NCBI RefSeq assembly: GCF_000280905.1
Contig: NZ_ALAP01000030.1
Location: 181,392-245,391 of the forward strand
Direction of reading: 5' to 3'
From: Streptomyces sp. AA1529
GTDB lineage: Bacteria; Actinomycetota; Actinomycetes; Streptomycetales; Streptomycetaceae
DNA length: 64,000 bases
Shown here in pieces: positions 25,283 through 36,119 of the stretch (positions within the stretch are counted from its first letter, which is position 1; each line of letters begins with the position of its first letter). The translations under genes were made by a program, and so were the position numbers. A model generated the notes under the pieces. The model was given only the letters and a program-made list of their open reading frames with translations. It had not been told where the DNA came from and did not search any database.

Positions 25283-25621
25283 GTGGCACAGAAGGTTCAG
25301 GTTCTTCTTGTCGACGACCTCGAGGGCGGCGAGGCGGACGAGACGGTGACGTTCGCGCTGGACGGTAAGTCCTACGAGATCGACCTCACGACCGCTAATG
25401 CGGACAAGCTCCGATCCGCTCTGGAGCCCTATCTGAAGGGCGGCCGGCGTACCGGTGGCCGTTCCTCGCGCGGAAAGGGGAGCCGCTCGGGATCGGGTTC
25501 CAGCAGCAGCCAGGACACCGCGAAGATCCGCGCGTGGGCCAAGGAGCAGGGTTACGAGGTCAATGACCGCGGGCGGGTTCCGGCCAGCATTCGCGAGGCG
25601 TACGAGAAGGCCAACGGCTGA
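25283..25621 (+). CDS. lsr2: Nucleoid-associated xenogeneic silencer Lsr2
   Basis: A 112-residue protein. The N-terminal oligomerisation domain is MAQKVQVLLVDDLEGGEADE, with TVTFALDGKSYEIDL. A flexible Arg/Ser/Gly linker (GGRRTGGRSSRGKGSRSGSG) leads to the C-terminal DNA-binding domain IRAWAKEQGYEVNDRGRVPA, containing the RGR minor-groove hook. Lsr2 bridges AT-rich DNA and silences foreign genes. GTG 25283 has GGGAG upstream, and the 5' leader (25190-25275) is itself relatively AT-rich, which would allow autoregulation. It is followed by a strong hairpin terminator. Confidence 0.96.
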   Translation: MAQKVQVLLVDDLEGGEADETVTFALDGKSYEIDLTTANADKLRSALEPYLKGGRRTGGRSSRGKGSRSGSGSSSSQDTAKIRAWAKEQGYEVNDRGRVPASIREAYEKANG

Positions 25622-25670
25622 GGCGTTCCGGCTCACGGGCCGACCCTGACCCCGATGGCCGTCCCGGTTC

Positions 25671-25696
25671 GGGAGGCCCCCTCGCGGCGGCCTCCC
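25671..25696 (+). terminator. Hairpin terminator of lsr2
   Basis: GGGAGGCC (25671-25678) pairs perfectly with GGCCTCCC (25689-25696) across a 10-base loop, 50 bp after the lsr2 stop codon. Confidence 0.7.
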
Positions 25697-25981
25697 CAGG
25701 GGCCGGCCGGCCCCCGGCCGGCGGGTTCCGCCGCGCACCGGTCCCGTCACGCGCTGCTGTGCCGCGTCACCCGGTGTGCCCGCTCCTGCGGTGTCCACGG
25801 AAAGGGCACCCGTCTGTTCGCCCTCAGCGGATGCGGGGTGCCGTATCCCGCGGAAGCCGCATGGATTGTCACACCGAGCGGGTAAGAAGGCTCTGACAGT
25901 CAGGAAGCCCCAGGTGGCGGCGGCGGATCGGGGGTGCTGAGTGACAGGTGCCACCGCACGGTCAGGGGGCCGGTGCGGAGG

Positions 25982-25999
25982 TGTTCGCCTTCGGCGTAG
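25982..25999. promoter_or_regulatory. Putative ClgR operator upstream of clpC
   Basis: The sequence TGTTCGCCTTCGGCGTAG fits the published actinobacterial ClgR pattern (WNNWCGCYNANRGCGWWS) at all defined positions except one (T for A). ClgR is known to activate clp genes in Streptomyces and Corynebacterium. The site is about 220 bp upstream of the clpC start. The motif match is seen; its use here is inferred. Confidence 0.5.
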
Positions 26000-26218
26000 T
26001 GGATCCAGGTGAATACGCCTGGCCTGCGGGAACATCGTCTCGCACCATCGGGTTGGAACTGGTGTCGGCTGTCCGGGCAGGAGGCGCATGATCGACCGGG
26101 TCGACCGGGCCGCAGTCGGCAGTTGGAATGAGCGGTCCCCCGTTGCGGGACTAAGCTGCGGAAGGACAGCGAGGGGAGCGTCCCCTCACTGCCTGACCGC
26201 TCTGAGGAGCGATTAACG

Positions 26219-28744
<2,526 letters not shown>

Positions 28745-28776
28745 CGGCCGCAGGGCTCGTACGCCGGATCATCCGA

Positions 28777-28809
28777 GTGGGGACCGACCCGTCCAGGGTC
28801 GGTCCCCAC
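28777..28809. terminator. Perfect 14-bp hairpin terminator after clpC
   Basis: GTGGGGACCGACCC (28777-28790) pairs with its exact complement at 28796-28809 across a 5-base loop. It separates clpC from the convergent NACHT genes and can serve both strands. Confidence 0.85.
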
Positions 28810-28925
28810 CGGTGTTTCCGGCCCGGCCCGGGCCGGTAAGTCCGGGCCGTCCGCCGACGGGGCGCTCGGGACCGCTGAGGTCCGCCAAGGCCCCGGGACT
28901 CCCAGGACCCAGGACCCCAGGGCGC

Positions 28926-31502
28926 TCAGGACAGGATGCGGATCCCGTCGGGCACCCCGCTGACCCGGGGCAGCCGCGGATTGACGCGGAGGGTCATCAG
29001 GTGCGGGAAGGCCGCGAGCCACCCCATCGGCACGCCCAGGTCGTAGGCGAGCCACAGATGGGTGAGCTGCTCGTGGGCGAGCCCCTCCAGCAGCTCGTCG
29101 GGGGTGAACGGCCCGACGATCTGCACCCGCGCCCGCCCGCCCAGCTTCCGCAGCGCCGCCAGCTCGAAGCGGTCGGAGACCGGGAAGTACAACCCCTCCG
29201 GGTCGAGGTGCGCGATGATCTCCTCGGCGTACCGGTCGGTGTCGAAGTTCCGCCAGCCGCGTGCCAGCTCGGCGCGCAGCTCCAGCGAAGCGCGGTTCCG
29301 CAGCTGGGCGAGATAGTGGATGGCCGCGTCGTCGTTGATCCGGGTGGTGGTCACGGCGAGCCGGTGCGCCTCCCGGTCGGGAACCGTGCCGGGGTCCGGC
29401 AGCATCTCCAGCACGATGGGCCCCACCCACCCCAGGCTGCGGGCGCCCTCCAGGGTGGTGGGCCGCACCATGTTGCGGGTCTCGCGGCGGATACGGGCAT
29501 GGGTCTCCGGGTCCAGCTCCGTCACATGCTCCAGGCAGGCGGCCGCCAGCAGCCGCCGCCGGTTGCGCTGCATGCCCTTGCGGCCGGGCGCCAGCAGCCC
29601 GCCCAGCAGCCGTGCGCACTCGGCGGGGCGGGAGTGCGCGACGGCCATCCGGATGACCTCCTCCCACTCGGTCTCGTGGGCGTGGTCGAGCAGCATGTCG
29701 AAGGCGCCCTGCTCGACGGACTCCTTGGCGGCGAGATAGTCCTGCACGGTGCGGTGCACGAACTCGACCGAGTGGTCGGACTGTTCGCGCAGCAGCCCGG
29801 TGCGCAGCAGCAGATGGTTGAAGATGTCCTCGGGCTGCCCCTGGCCGGAGGTGGAGGGGATGGCGGGGAGCTGCCGGGCGATCTCCTCCAGCGCCTCCGC
29901 CATGGTCAGTTCGGCCCGCCGGGCGACCAGCATCCGGTAGGCGAGCTTGCGCAGCAGCCGCTCGCGGGCGCCGCGCCGGAGCTTCACGGCGTCGGCGTAC
30001 AGGACGCGGCGCTCGGGGTCGCGGCGTTGCAGGAGCATCTCCATCGCGGCCTCGTACAGCTCCTTGCGCCCCTGCGGCAGTGAGCCGGAGCGGTCCCGGT
30101 TGAGGGCGCAGATCAGCCCGCACATCAGCGGGTTGGTCGCCAGGCCGCGCAGTTCGCGGTAGAGCGGGATGGAGGAGAGGAGCTGGTCGCGGTAGTCGGC
30201 CAGCCGCTGGTGGTCCTTGCCCTCGTCGTCGGCGGCCGCCGTGTGCCAGGCGGTGATGAAGGCGGCCACCTGGTCGCGGCTCATGGGCGCCAGTGCCAGC
30301 TCGTCGAAGCCCTCGTCGGCCAGCCAGTTCGCCTCCACGGCCGAGGGGCGGGCGGTGACCAGGCAGAAGTTTCCCGAGTAGATCCGCATCAGGCGGCGCA
30401 GCTGATGCCGCAGCGCTGCCCGCTCGGACTCGGGCACCTCGTCGATGCCGTCGACCAGCAGCAGCCCCCGCTCCTCGGTGAGGACCCGGGCCACCCAGCC
30501 GTCGGGCGCCTCGTCGGCCAGCGGATGACGCACGGCCCGCAGGAAGTCCTCCGGGGAGGGGAATCCCTCGCGGGCGAACCGGCGCACCGGCAGCACCAGC
30601 GGGATCCGGCCGCGCAGCGAGGCCAGTTCGGGCGGCAGCACATCGCGGGCCGCGGAGACGGCCAGCCACTGCACGAGCGTCGTCTTGCCCGATCCGGCCA
30701 CACCGCGCAGCAGCACCCGCTCGTGGCCGCCCAGCGCCCGGTCGGCGGGGAGCACCGGCTCGCCGCTGCCCCCGTCCTCCTCGCTCCGGTCCGGGTTGTC
30801 GAACTCGGCGCTGAGGCTGAGGTAGGTGGCGTCCAGCGACCAGTTGTCCGGGGTGTTGGGGTTGGGCAGATCGATGCCGTAGATGGTCACCCGGTTGTAC
30901 TGCTCGGCAATGGAACGGGCGTAGCGGGTCTCGAACTCGGCGTCCACGGCGGAGGGCTCCGGTCGGCCCCGTACGGCCTCCACATCGTTCAGGTCGATCA
31001 ACTGGCGGATGCGGTGGGCGCGTTCCGGCATGCGGTCGGAGAGGACGGGGGAGCGGCGGATGAGGTGGTGCAGCAGATGCAGGCAGACGGTGACCAGGAG
31101 CCGGTCGTGGAACCAGGCCGCGTCCGTGGACAGTTCGCGGTCGGCGCCCGGGAGCGCGGAGCGCAGTTTGCGGGCGAAGTCCTGCGGCCCCAGCCGTACC
31201 GCCTGCTCGTCGGTGGTGTCGAGCTCCCCGATGATCCACAGGGTGCGGGCGAGTATCGCGGCGACGGGTCCCTCGTCCAGGTGCGGCAGCCGATGGGCGG
31301 GTGCGGCGAGGCCCACCAGTTCCCGGGCGAGCGAGAGCAGCGATTCGTAGGACAGCGGCGGGTTCTCGCCGCGGAAGGAGACGAGCCGCGCCAGCAGCTC
31401 CCCCTCGGACTGGGCCTGGTCGGGTGTGGCCTCCACGGGGAGCAGGAGCTGGCTGACATGCGGATCGGCGACGGTCGAGGCGAGTCGGACGGCGGGGTCC
31501 AT
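28926..31502 (-). CDS. NACHT-domain STAND NTPase (NLR-like) without clear LRRs
   Basis: An 858-residue protein. Residues 1-210 form a helical N-terminal domain of the type found before bacterial NACHT modules (LLARLVSFRGENPPLS, VRLGPQDFARKLR, ending NRVTIYGIDL). The NACHT NTPase follows: Walker A RGVAGSGKTTLVQWLA (lysine 273), Walker B LLLVDGIDEVPE (351-355), TARPS sensor (383-387) and LATNPLMCGLICAL. Helical winged segments contain EFVHRTVQDYLAAKE. The C-terminus is shorter than in the neighbour, with only a rudimentary LRR-like end (LTHLWLAYDLGV, FPHLMTLRV). Such proteins defend against phage. It is probably cotranscribed with the upstream paralogue (160-bp gap). Confidence 0.88.
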   Translation of the reverse strand: MDPAVRLASTVADPHVSQLLLPVEATPDQAQSEGELLARLVSFRGENPPLSYESLLSLARELVGLAAPAHRLPHLDEGPVAAILARTLWIIGELDTTDEQAVRLGPQDFARKLRSALPGADRELSTDAAWFHDRLLVTVCLHLLHHLIRRSPVLSDRMPERAHRIRQLIDLNDVEAVRGRPEPSAVDAEFETRYARSIAEQYNRVTIYGIDLPNPNTPDNWSLDATYLSLSAEFDNPDRSEEDGGSGEPVLPADRALGGHERVLLRGVAGSGKTTLVQWLAVSAARDVLPPELASLRGRIPLVLPVRRFAREGFPSPEDFLRAVRHPLADEAPDGWVARVLTEERGLLLVDGIDEVPESERAALRHQLRRLMRIYSGNFCLVTARPSAVEANWLADEGFDELALAPMSRDQVAAFITAWHTAAADDEGKDHQRLADYRDQLLSSIPLYRELRGLATNPLMCGLICALNRDRSGSLPQGRKELYEAAMEMLLQRRDPERRVLYADAVKLRRGARERLLRKLAYRMLVARRAELTMAEALEEIARQLPAIPSTSGQGQPEDIFNHLLLRTGLLREQSDHSVEFVHRTVQDYLAAKESVEQGAFDMLLDHAHETEWEEVIRMAVAHSRPAECARLLGGLLAPGRKGMQRNRRRLLAAACLEHVTELDPETHARIRRETRNMVRPTTLEGARSLGWVGPIVLEMLPDPGTVPDREAHRLAVTTTRINDDAAIHYLAQLRNRASLELRAELARGWRNFDTDRYAEEIIAHLDPEGLYFPVSDRFELAALRKLGGRARVQIVGPFTPDELLEGLAHEQLTHLWLAYDLGVPMGWLAAFPHLMTLRVNPRLPRVSGVPDGIRILS

Positions 31503-31662
31503 ACGTCGGGGACTCCCTGTCGAGGGCGACGACGGTGGGCTGCGGGTGGTCGGCGGTGAGATCGGTGTGCGAGGTCGGTGGTCGGAGGGCGGCCGGCGGT
31601 TCGTCGGCTGGTCGGTGACCAGCGTAGGCCGTCCGTGTGGCTCCGGTCACCCTGCGTCCCGG

Positions 31663-34600
31663 TCAGCCTCGGCGAGGAAGCGGCAGGATGCTGACCTCGA
31701 TGTGTGAGGGGAGGCGGTGGGCGATCGCCGGGCTCTCGGGGCGGACCAGCGTCACCTCTTCGAGCTGGGAGAGCTCTGCCAGCGGTGCGAGGTCGAGGGA
31801 CGCACGCGCCTGTGTCAGCTGGAGCGTGCGGAGGCTGGGGAAACACTCGGGAAGTACGCCCAGTTCGAACGGGACGTTGCCGAGCACCTGCATCTGTGTC
31901 ACGTGCGGCAGCGGAGTCCGGCCCCAACTGATGTTGTCCAGGTGGTGCGGCTCGCAGGTGAGCTCCTCGAATTCCGGCAGTTCGGCGAGTTCGGACCAGT
32001 CCTCGGGCGGCAGTGGATGCGCGGTCATGACAACGTTCAGCGACTTGAGACCGCGGAGGCGGGATATCCCGGTGAAGGTCTCCGCGTCCTCCGGGAGGAG
32101 CAGCGTGGTCAGCTCGGAGAGATGAGCGATGTGGGAGACGCCCGGCCAAGGGGTGCTCTCCCGCAGACACAGCCGGCGGAGGCCGGTGAGTGCCCCGATC
32201 CCCTCCAGCCGCGCAAGCGACTGCACGTCCCACAGGTACAGGAATTCCAGGGGCAGCGCGGCCAGCGGAGCGAGGTCCGTCACCGGGCATTCACGGAGGT
32301 CGAGCGTGCGCAGGTGCGGGAAGGACCGGACGAACTCCAGTCGGCTCAGTGCGGGGTTGCGTGCGAGGCTGAGCTCGACCAGTTCCGTGCCCGAGCCATG
32401 GGCCCGGATGATGTCGTCGGCGGAGAACTCGCCACGGATCCGTGAGGTCGTCCGCTCGCCCAGCCTGCGCAGCCACGCCAGATGCTGTGGTGTGCTCGCC
32501 GTGACCTGTACCTGGGGTCGGTTGGGGAGGTGGGCGATGATCTGCCGCGCGTAGGTGTCCGTGTCGAAACGGTCCCAGTGGCCGGCCAGTTGGTGCAGCA
32601 CGGCGGGGGACGGGTGGTCACGGAACCGGGTCAGGAGTGCGAGCGCGGCGTCGGTGCCGAGTTGGGCCGCGGTGTGGGCCACGGCCAGGGCTTCGTGCGC
32701 CTCCAGACTCTCCGGTCCCGGCAGCAACTCGACCACCACCGGGCCGACCTCGGCGAGCTTCTTCGCCTCGTCGACGCTCTGCGGCGGAATCAGCTCCCTG
32801 GCGCGCTCTTCCACCTCGCCCCGCACGGCCGGATCCAGCTTCGTGGCGTGCTCCAAGCACGCCGTCGCCAGCAGGTGCAACCGGGTTCGCCACTGCGGTT
32901 CCGTGTCTCCCCGCTCCACCAGACCACGCAACAGGCGGGCCCGCTCGTCGGGCCGGGCGTGGGCGACGGCCATCCGCAGCACGTCCTCCCACTGGTCCAG
33001 GTGCGCATTCTGCACCAGGACGCCGAAGTCGCGCTCCTCCACGGCGGCCTTGGCCCCCAGGTAGTCCTGGAAGGTGCGGTGGACGAAGTCCACGGCCCCG
33101 GGCCCCGGCTCGCGCAGCAGGCCGGAGCGCACCAGCAGAAAGCGGAAGATCGCCGTCGCCGAGCCTTGGTCGGCGACGTACGGCATGGCCGGCAGCATCC
33201 GCTCAACCAGGCCGACCGCGTCGCTCTGCGCCATCTCGGAGCGGCCGTTGCGAATCAGCCAGTAGGCGAGCTTCTGCAGAATCTCCACCTGGGACGCCTC
33301 GTCCAGTTCGACGCCGGCCGGATGTGCGGCGTAGACGGCGCGCTCCCGGTCCCGCCGCTCCAGCAGCATTGCCAGCGCGGCGTCGTAGAGGGCCTTGCGG
33401 CCCCGGGGCAGGAAGCCGTGCCGTTCCCGGTGGAGGGCACAGATCAGACCGCACATCAGGGGGTTGGTGGCCAGCAGGGACAGGTCGGAGCGGGTGCGTA
33501 CGACCGCACGCAACGAGGCCGCCAGTTCCTCCTCCGCCTCCGCCGCCGCGTGCCAGCGGCCGATGAACAGGTCGACGTCGGCGGGGCGCATGGGGGACAG
33601 GGAGAGCTCGGTGAAATCCTCCCGGCTCAGCCAGTCCTCCCGTACGGCGGACGGGCGCGAGGTCACCAGGACGAGGTTGTCCGGGTAGGCGGCCGTCAGA
33701 TCGCACAGCCAGGCGTGGGCGCGGGCACGCTCCTGTTCCGGAACCTCGTCGATGCCGTCGATCAGCAACACCCCGCGCCCGGCCGCGAGTACGCGGTCCG
33801 CCCAGCCGGCGGGCTGGGCTCCGGAGAGCGGGCAGCTGACCGCGGACAGGAAGTCGGCCGGCACCGGCAGCGTGCCGCTCGCGCGGGTGAGGGTGCGCAG
33901 CGGCAGCACGAAGGGCACCCGGCCGATCAGGTGCGCGAGCCGCCCGGTCAACTCGGACTGGCGTGCCGTCGTCACGGCCAGCCACTGCACCAGTGTGGTC
34001 TTCCCGGAGCCCGCCACACCGCGCAGCAGCACCCGCCGGTGTCCGGCAAGCGCCTGGTCGGCGGGGAGCGCCTTGACAGCGGCGGAGGCGGCCGCCATGC
34101 CCTCCGGGTCGTCGAGCGGGTCGGTGTCCGGCCCGTCGGCCGTCGCTTCCAGGCTCAGATAGGCGGTGTCCAGCGGCCACTCGCCGGCCTGCTGGACGTC
34201 GATGCCGTAGATGGTGAGCGTGCGGTGCCGGTTGGCGATGTAGCGGGCGTACTGCTGCTCGAACCCCGCGTCCTGCGCGGACTGGGAGGGGACGCGTTCG
34301 ATCAGGACGTCCACGAGGGTGATCAGCTCGCCCAGTCTGCGGCTCTGCTCGACCAGGGTGCGGGCCACGAAGGTGGAGCGCTGGGTGAGGAAGTGCAGGA
34401 TGTGCAGGCACGCCGTCTCCAGCACCCGCTGGTGGAGCGCCTCCTCCGCGGGGCCGGCGTCCCGGTGCGGGTCGTGCATGGCGGCCTGTGCCCGGAGGGC
34501 GCGGGCGAAGTCGGTGTGGCCGAGGCTGACCGCCTCCACGTCGCTCAGGCCGATGTCCCCGAGCGCGTGCAGGGTGTCGGCGAGCCGCTCCGCTGCCCGC

Positions 34601-34851
34601 TCCGCCTCGCCGGGTGAGGGGGCCTCGTGCGGTCCGATGCCCTCTACCGCCCGGTCGACCAGCTCCCGGGCGAGCTTCTCCAGCTGCCGACGGCCCAGCT
34701 CACGGCGTTCGCCGGTGAAGGAGACCAGCCGTGCGACGCGCACCGGCCGATCCACCAGCCCGGCGCCCGCGCTCTCCGCGATGAACAGCCGCTTGACCAG
34801 CGGTGCCAGCACGCTGGAGGCGATGCGCAGCCCGGCGACCCCCGCGTCCAT
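31663..34851 (-). CDS. NACHT-domain STAND NTPase with C-terminal leucine-rich repeats (NLR-like)
   Basis: A 1062-residue paralogue of the next gene, same architecture plus repeats. The N-terminal helical domain (1-215) shares AVSLGHTDFARALR and TLTIYGIDVQ. NACHT: Walker A RGVAGSGKTTLVQWLA (K284), Walker B VLLIDGIDEVPE (365-369), TSRPSAVRE, LATNPLMCGLICAL, then VDFVHRTFQDYLGAK. From about residue 821 to the end there are seven to nine LRR-like units (LVELSLARNPALSRL, LRTLDLRECPVTDL, LRRLCLREST, LTTLLLP and so on), the ligand-sensing layout of animal and plant NLRs. ATG 34851 is chosen because homology begins there; a G-rich stretch may be its ribosome site. Oligomerisation on ligand binding is expected of the family; the effector output is unknown. 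Confidence 0.88.
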   Translation of the reverse strand: MDAGVAGLRIASSVLAPLVKRLFIAESAGAGLVDRPVRVARLVSFTGERRELGRRQLEKLARELVDRAVEGIGPHEAPSPGEAERAAERLADTLHALGDIGLSDVEAVSLGHTDFARALRAQAAMHDPHRDAGPAEEALHQRVLETACLHILHFLTQRSTFVARTLVEQSRRLGELITLVDVLIERVPSQSAQDAGFEQQYARYIANRHRTLTIYGIDVQQAGEWPLDTAYLSLEATADGPDTDPLDDPEGMAAASAAVKALPADQALAGHRRVLLRGVAGSGKTTLVQWLAVTTARQSELTGRLAHLIGRVPFVLPLRTLTRASGTLPVPADFLSAVSCPLSGAQPAGWADRVLAAGRGVLLIDGIDEVPEQERARAHAWLCDLTAAYPDNLVLVTSRPSAVREDWLSREDFTELSLSPMRPADVDLFIGRWHAAAEAEEELAASLRAVVRTRSDLSLLATNPLMCGLICALHRERHGFLPRGRKALYDAALAMLLERRDRERAVYAAHPAGVELDEASQVEILQKLAYWLIRNGRSEMAQSDAVGLVERMLPAMPYVADQGSATAIFRFLLVRSGLLREPGPGAVDFVHRTFQDYLGAKAAVEERDFGVLVQNAHLDQWEDVLRMAVAHARPDERARLLRGLVERGDTEPQWRTRLHLLATACLEHATKLDPAVRGEVEERARELIPPQSVDEAKKLAEVGPVVVELLPGPESLEAHEALAVAHTAAQLGTDAALALLTRFRDHPSPAVLHQLAGHWDRFDTDTYARQIIAHLPNRPQVQVTASTPQHLAWLRRLGERTTSRIRGEFSADDIIRAHGSGTELVELSLARNPALSRLEFVRSFPHLRTLDLRECPVTDLAPLAALPLEFLYLWDVQSLARLEGIGALTGLRRLCLRESTPWPGVSHIAHLSELTTLLLPEDAETFTGISRLRGLKSLNVVMTAHPLPPEDWSELAELPEFEELTCEPHHLDNISWGRTPLPHVTQMQVLGNVPFELGVLPECFPSLRTLQLTQARASLDLAPLAELSQLEEVTLVRPESPAIAHRLPSHIEVSILPLPRRG

Positions 34852-35260
34852 CCCCGACCCCCCCGTTCGGTGCTCGACTCCCCGCAGTACGGGGCCGCGT
34901 ACGGCGAGCAAGCGTAGAGGGGCCGGTGCGCCGCGTCGATGACGGCCCCCTCGTCCCTCCGGGGCCTGCCGAGTGAGCGGGGCCATATGAGCCGGGTCAC
35001 GCCCGGCTCGGGTCCGCCGTGAGGTGCGGCACAGGGGCCGGCGGGGCTACGAGGCCCGATAGGAGATCGGGAGCCGCCGCGCGGGCCCGGCCTCCCGGGC
35101 GGGACCCGGTGCGGCGGCGCGGAGTGACCTGGGTCTCTCGTCCAGCTACGGAGCTGTTTCGTAGGAGGGGTCCTTGATGCCCCTTTTCGGGCGGGTTACC
35201 AAGGGGGCGCGTCCGCTTCGAGGCGCACTCCACGAACCCCCTTCCGGAGGTAGCACCCCT
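34852..35260 (+). other. Divergent intergenic region: NACHT promoter side and structured leader of the M23 gene
   Basis: No gene visible. Bases 34990-35145 are G/C-rich with small palindromes (for example GCCGGGTCACGCCCGGC around 34992-35008). From about 35146 the sequence can fold in competing ways before the M23 start. CTACG/CGTAG forms one hairpin (35152-35165 region). CCTTG (35172-35176) can pair with CAAGG (35200-35204). AAGGGGG (35201-35207) can instead pair with CCCCCTT (35237-35243), just before the ribosome site CGGAGG. The last two pairings share bases and exclude each other, so a regulated leader RNA is plausible. Confidence 0.5.
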
Positions 35261-35983
35261 ATGGCGATGTCGAGGACCACCCACCGCGCCCGGACCTACA
35301 CGACGGTGCTGGCCGTCGGAATGGGCGCGTCGATGGCCCTGGGGGCCGGCACGGCGCTGGCGGCCGCGAAGGCCGAGGCGAACACGGCCCAGCACGACAT
35401 CTTCGCGACCGGCACGGCGAGCAGCCTCGCGAAGTCCACGCAGCAGCAGGCCGACGCGCACCGCAAGGCCGTCGCGGCAGCCGAGAAGGCGGAGAAGCGC
35501 GCCGCCGAGGCGAAGAAGCGCGCTGCCGAGAAGGCCGCCCGGGACGCCAAGCGGCTGCAGGCGTCCTGGATCAAGCCGGTCGGCGGCAAGTACGAGCTGA
35601 GCGCCTCCTACGGCAAGGCGGGCGGCCGCTGGGCGCACAACCACTCCGGCCAGGACTTCGCCGTGGGCGTCGGCACCCCGGTCAAGGCCGTGCACAAGGG
35701 CACCGTCGTCAAGGCGGGGCCGAACGGTGCCGGTGACGGCCCGGCGTACGGCAACGCCATCGTGATCCGGCACGACAACGGTGCGTACTCGCAGTACGCG
35801 CACCTGTCGCAGATCGACGTCAAGCCCGGTCAGCAGATCAAGACCGGACAGAACATAGCCAAGTCCGGCAACACCGGTAACTCCTCCGGGCCGCATCTGC
35901 ACTTCGAGGTCCGCAAGGGCCCGAACTACGGCACGGCGGTCGACCCGGTGCCGGCCATGCGGGCGGTCGGCGTCACCTTCTGA
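35261..35983 (+). CDS. Secreted M23-family peptidoglycan endopeptidase (LytM domain)
   Basis: A 240-residue exported protein. A signal peptide (TYTTVLAVGMGASMALGAG, cleavage near ALAAAKA) is followed by an Ala/Lys/Glu-rich coiled stretch (residues 55-100). The LytM zinc peptidase domain follows: HNHSGQDFAV carries the first His and Asp zinc ligands, GNAIVIRHDNG, and HLHFEV with the catalytic and third-ligand histidines. It cleaves peptide cross-bridges in the cell wall. CGGAGG precedes ATG 35261. The leader can form alternative hairpins. It is terminated by a hairpin at 36009-36032. Confidence 0.92.
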   Translation: MAMSRTTHRARTYTTVLAVGMGASMALGAGTALAAAKAEANTAQHDIFATGTASSLAKSTQQQADAHRKAVAAAEKAEKRAAEAKKRAAEKAARDAKRLQASWIKPVGGKYELSASYGKAGGRWAHNHSGQDFAVGVGTPVKAVHKGTVVKAGPNGAGDGPAYGNAIVIRHDNGAYSQYAHLSQIDVKPGQQIKTGQNIAKSGNTGNSSGPHLHFEVRKGPNYGTAVDPVPAMRAVGVTF

Positions 35984-36008
35984 CCCGCCCCCGCGGTGCG
36001 GCCCGCCG

Positions 36009-36032
36009 CGGCGCCGACCCCGGTCGGCGCCG
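36009..36032 (+). terminator. Hairpin terminator after the M23 gene
   Basis: CGGCGCCGACC (36009-36019) pairs with GGTCGGCGCCG (36022-36032): an 11-bp perfect stem with a minimal loop, 26 bp after the stop. Confidence 0.7.
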
Positions 36033-36087
36033 AGCGGCCAGCGCCCACCACAGGACACTCCGGCCCAGGGGACGTGCCGGAGTCGGC

Positions 36088-36119
36088 AGCAGCGCCCGTC
36101 ATCCGTGACGGGCGCTGCT
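36088..36119. terminator. 14-bp hairpin at the 3' end of the TetR gene
   Basis: AGCAGCGCCCGTCA (36088-36101) pairs perfectly with 36106-36119 around a TCCG loop. It overlaps the tetR stop codon and lies between convergent genes, so it is probably a bidirectional terminator. Confidence 0.75.

Larger units (their letters stand above)
25622..26218. other. Intergenic region between lsr2 and clpC (597 bp)
   Basis: No convincing gene is present. It holds the lsr2 terminator (25671-25696), a run of CCGG-rich palindromes just after it, a ClgR-like operator (25982-25999), and a small hairpin GTCCC/GGGAC near 26130-26150. The leader ends with GAGGAG eight bases before the clpC ATG. The long spacing suggests a clpC transcript with a leader of up to 200 bases. 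Confidence 0.6.

Noticed and set aside
35100..35260. c-di-AMP (ydaO-type) riboswitch before the M23 gene
   Set aside because: The context invites it, but I could not find the conserved ydaO sequence elements; only generic alternative hairpins are visible, so it is reported as a structured leader only.
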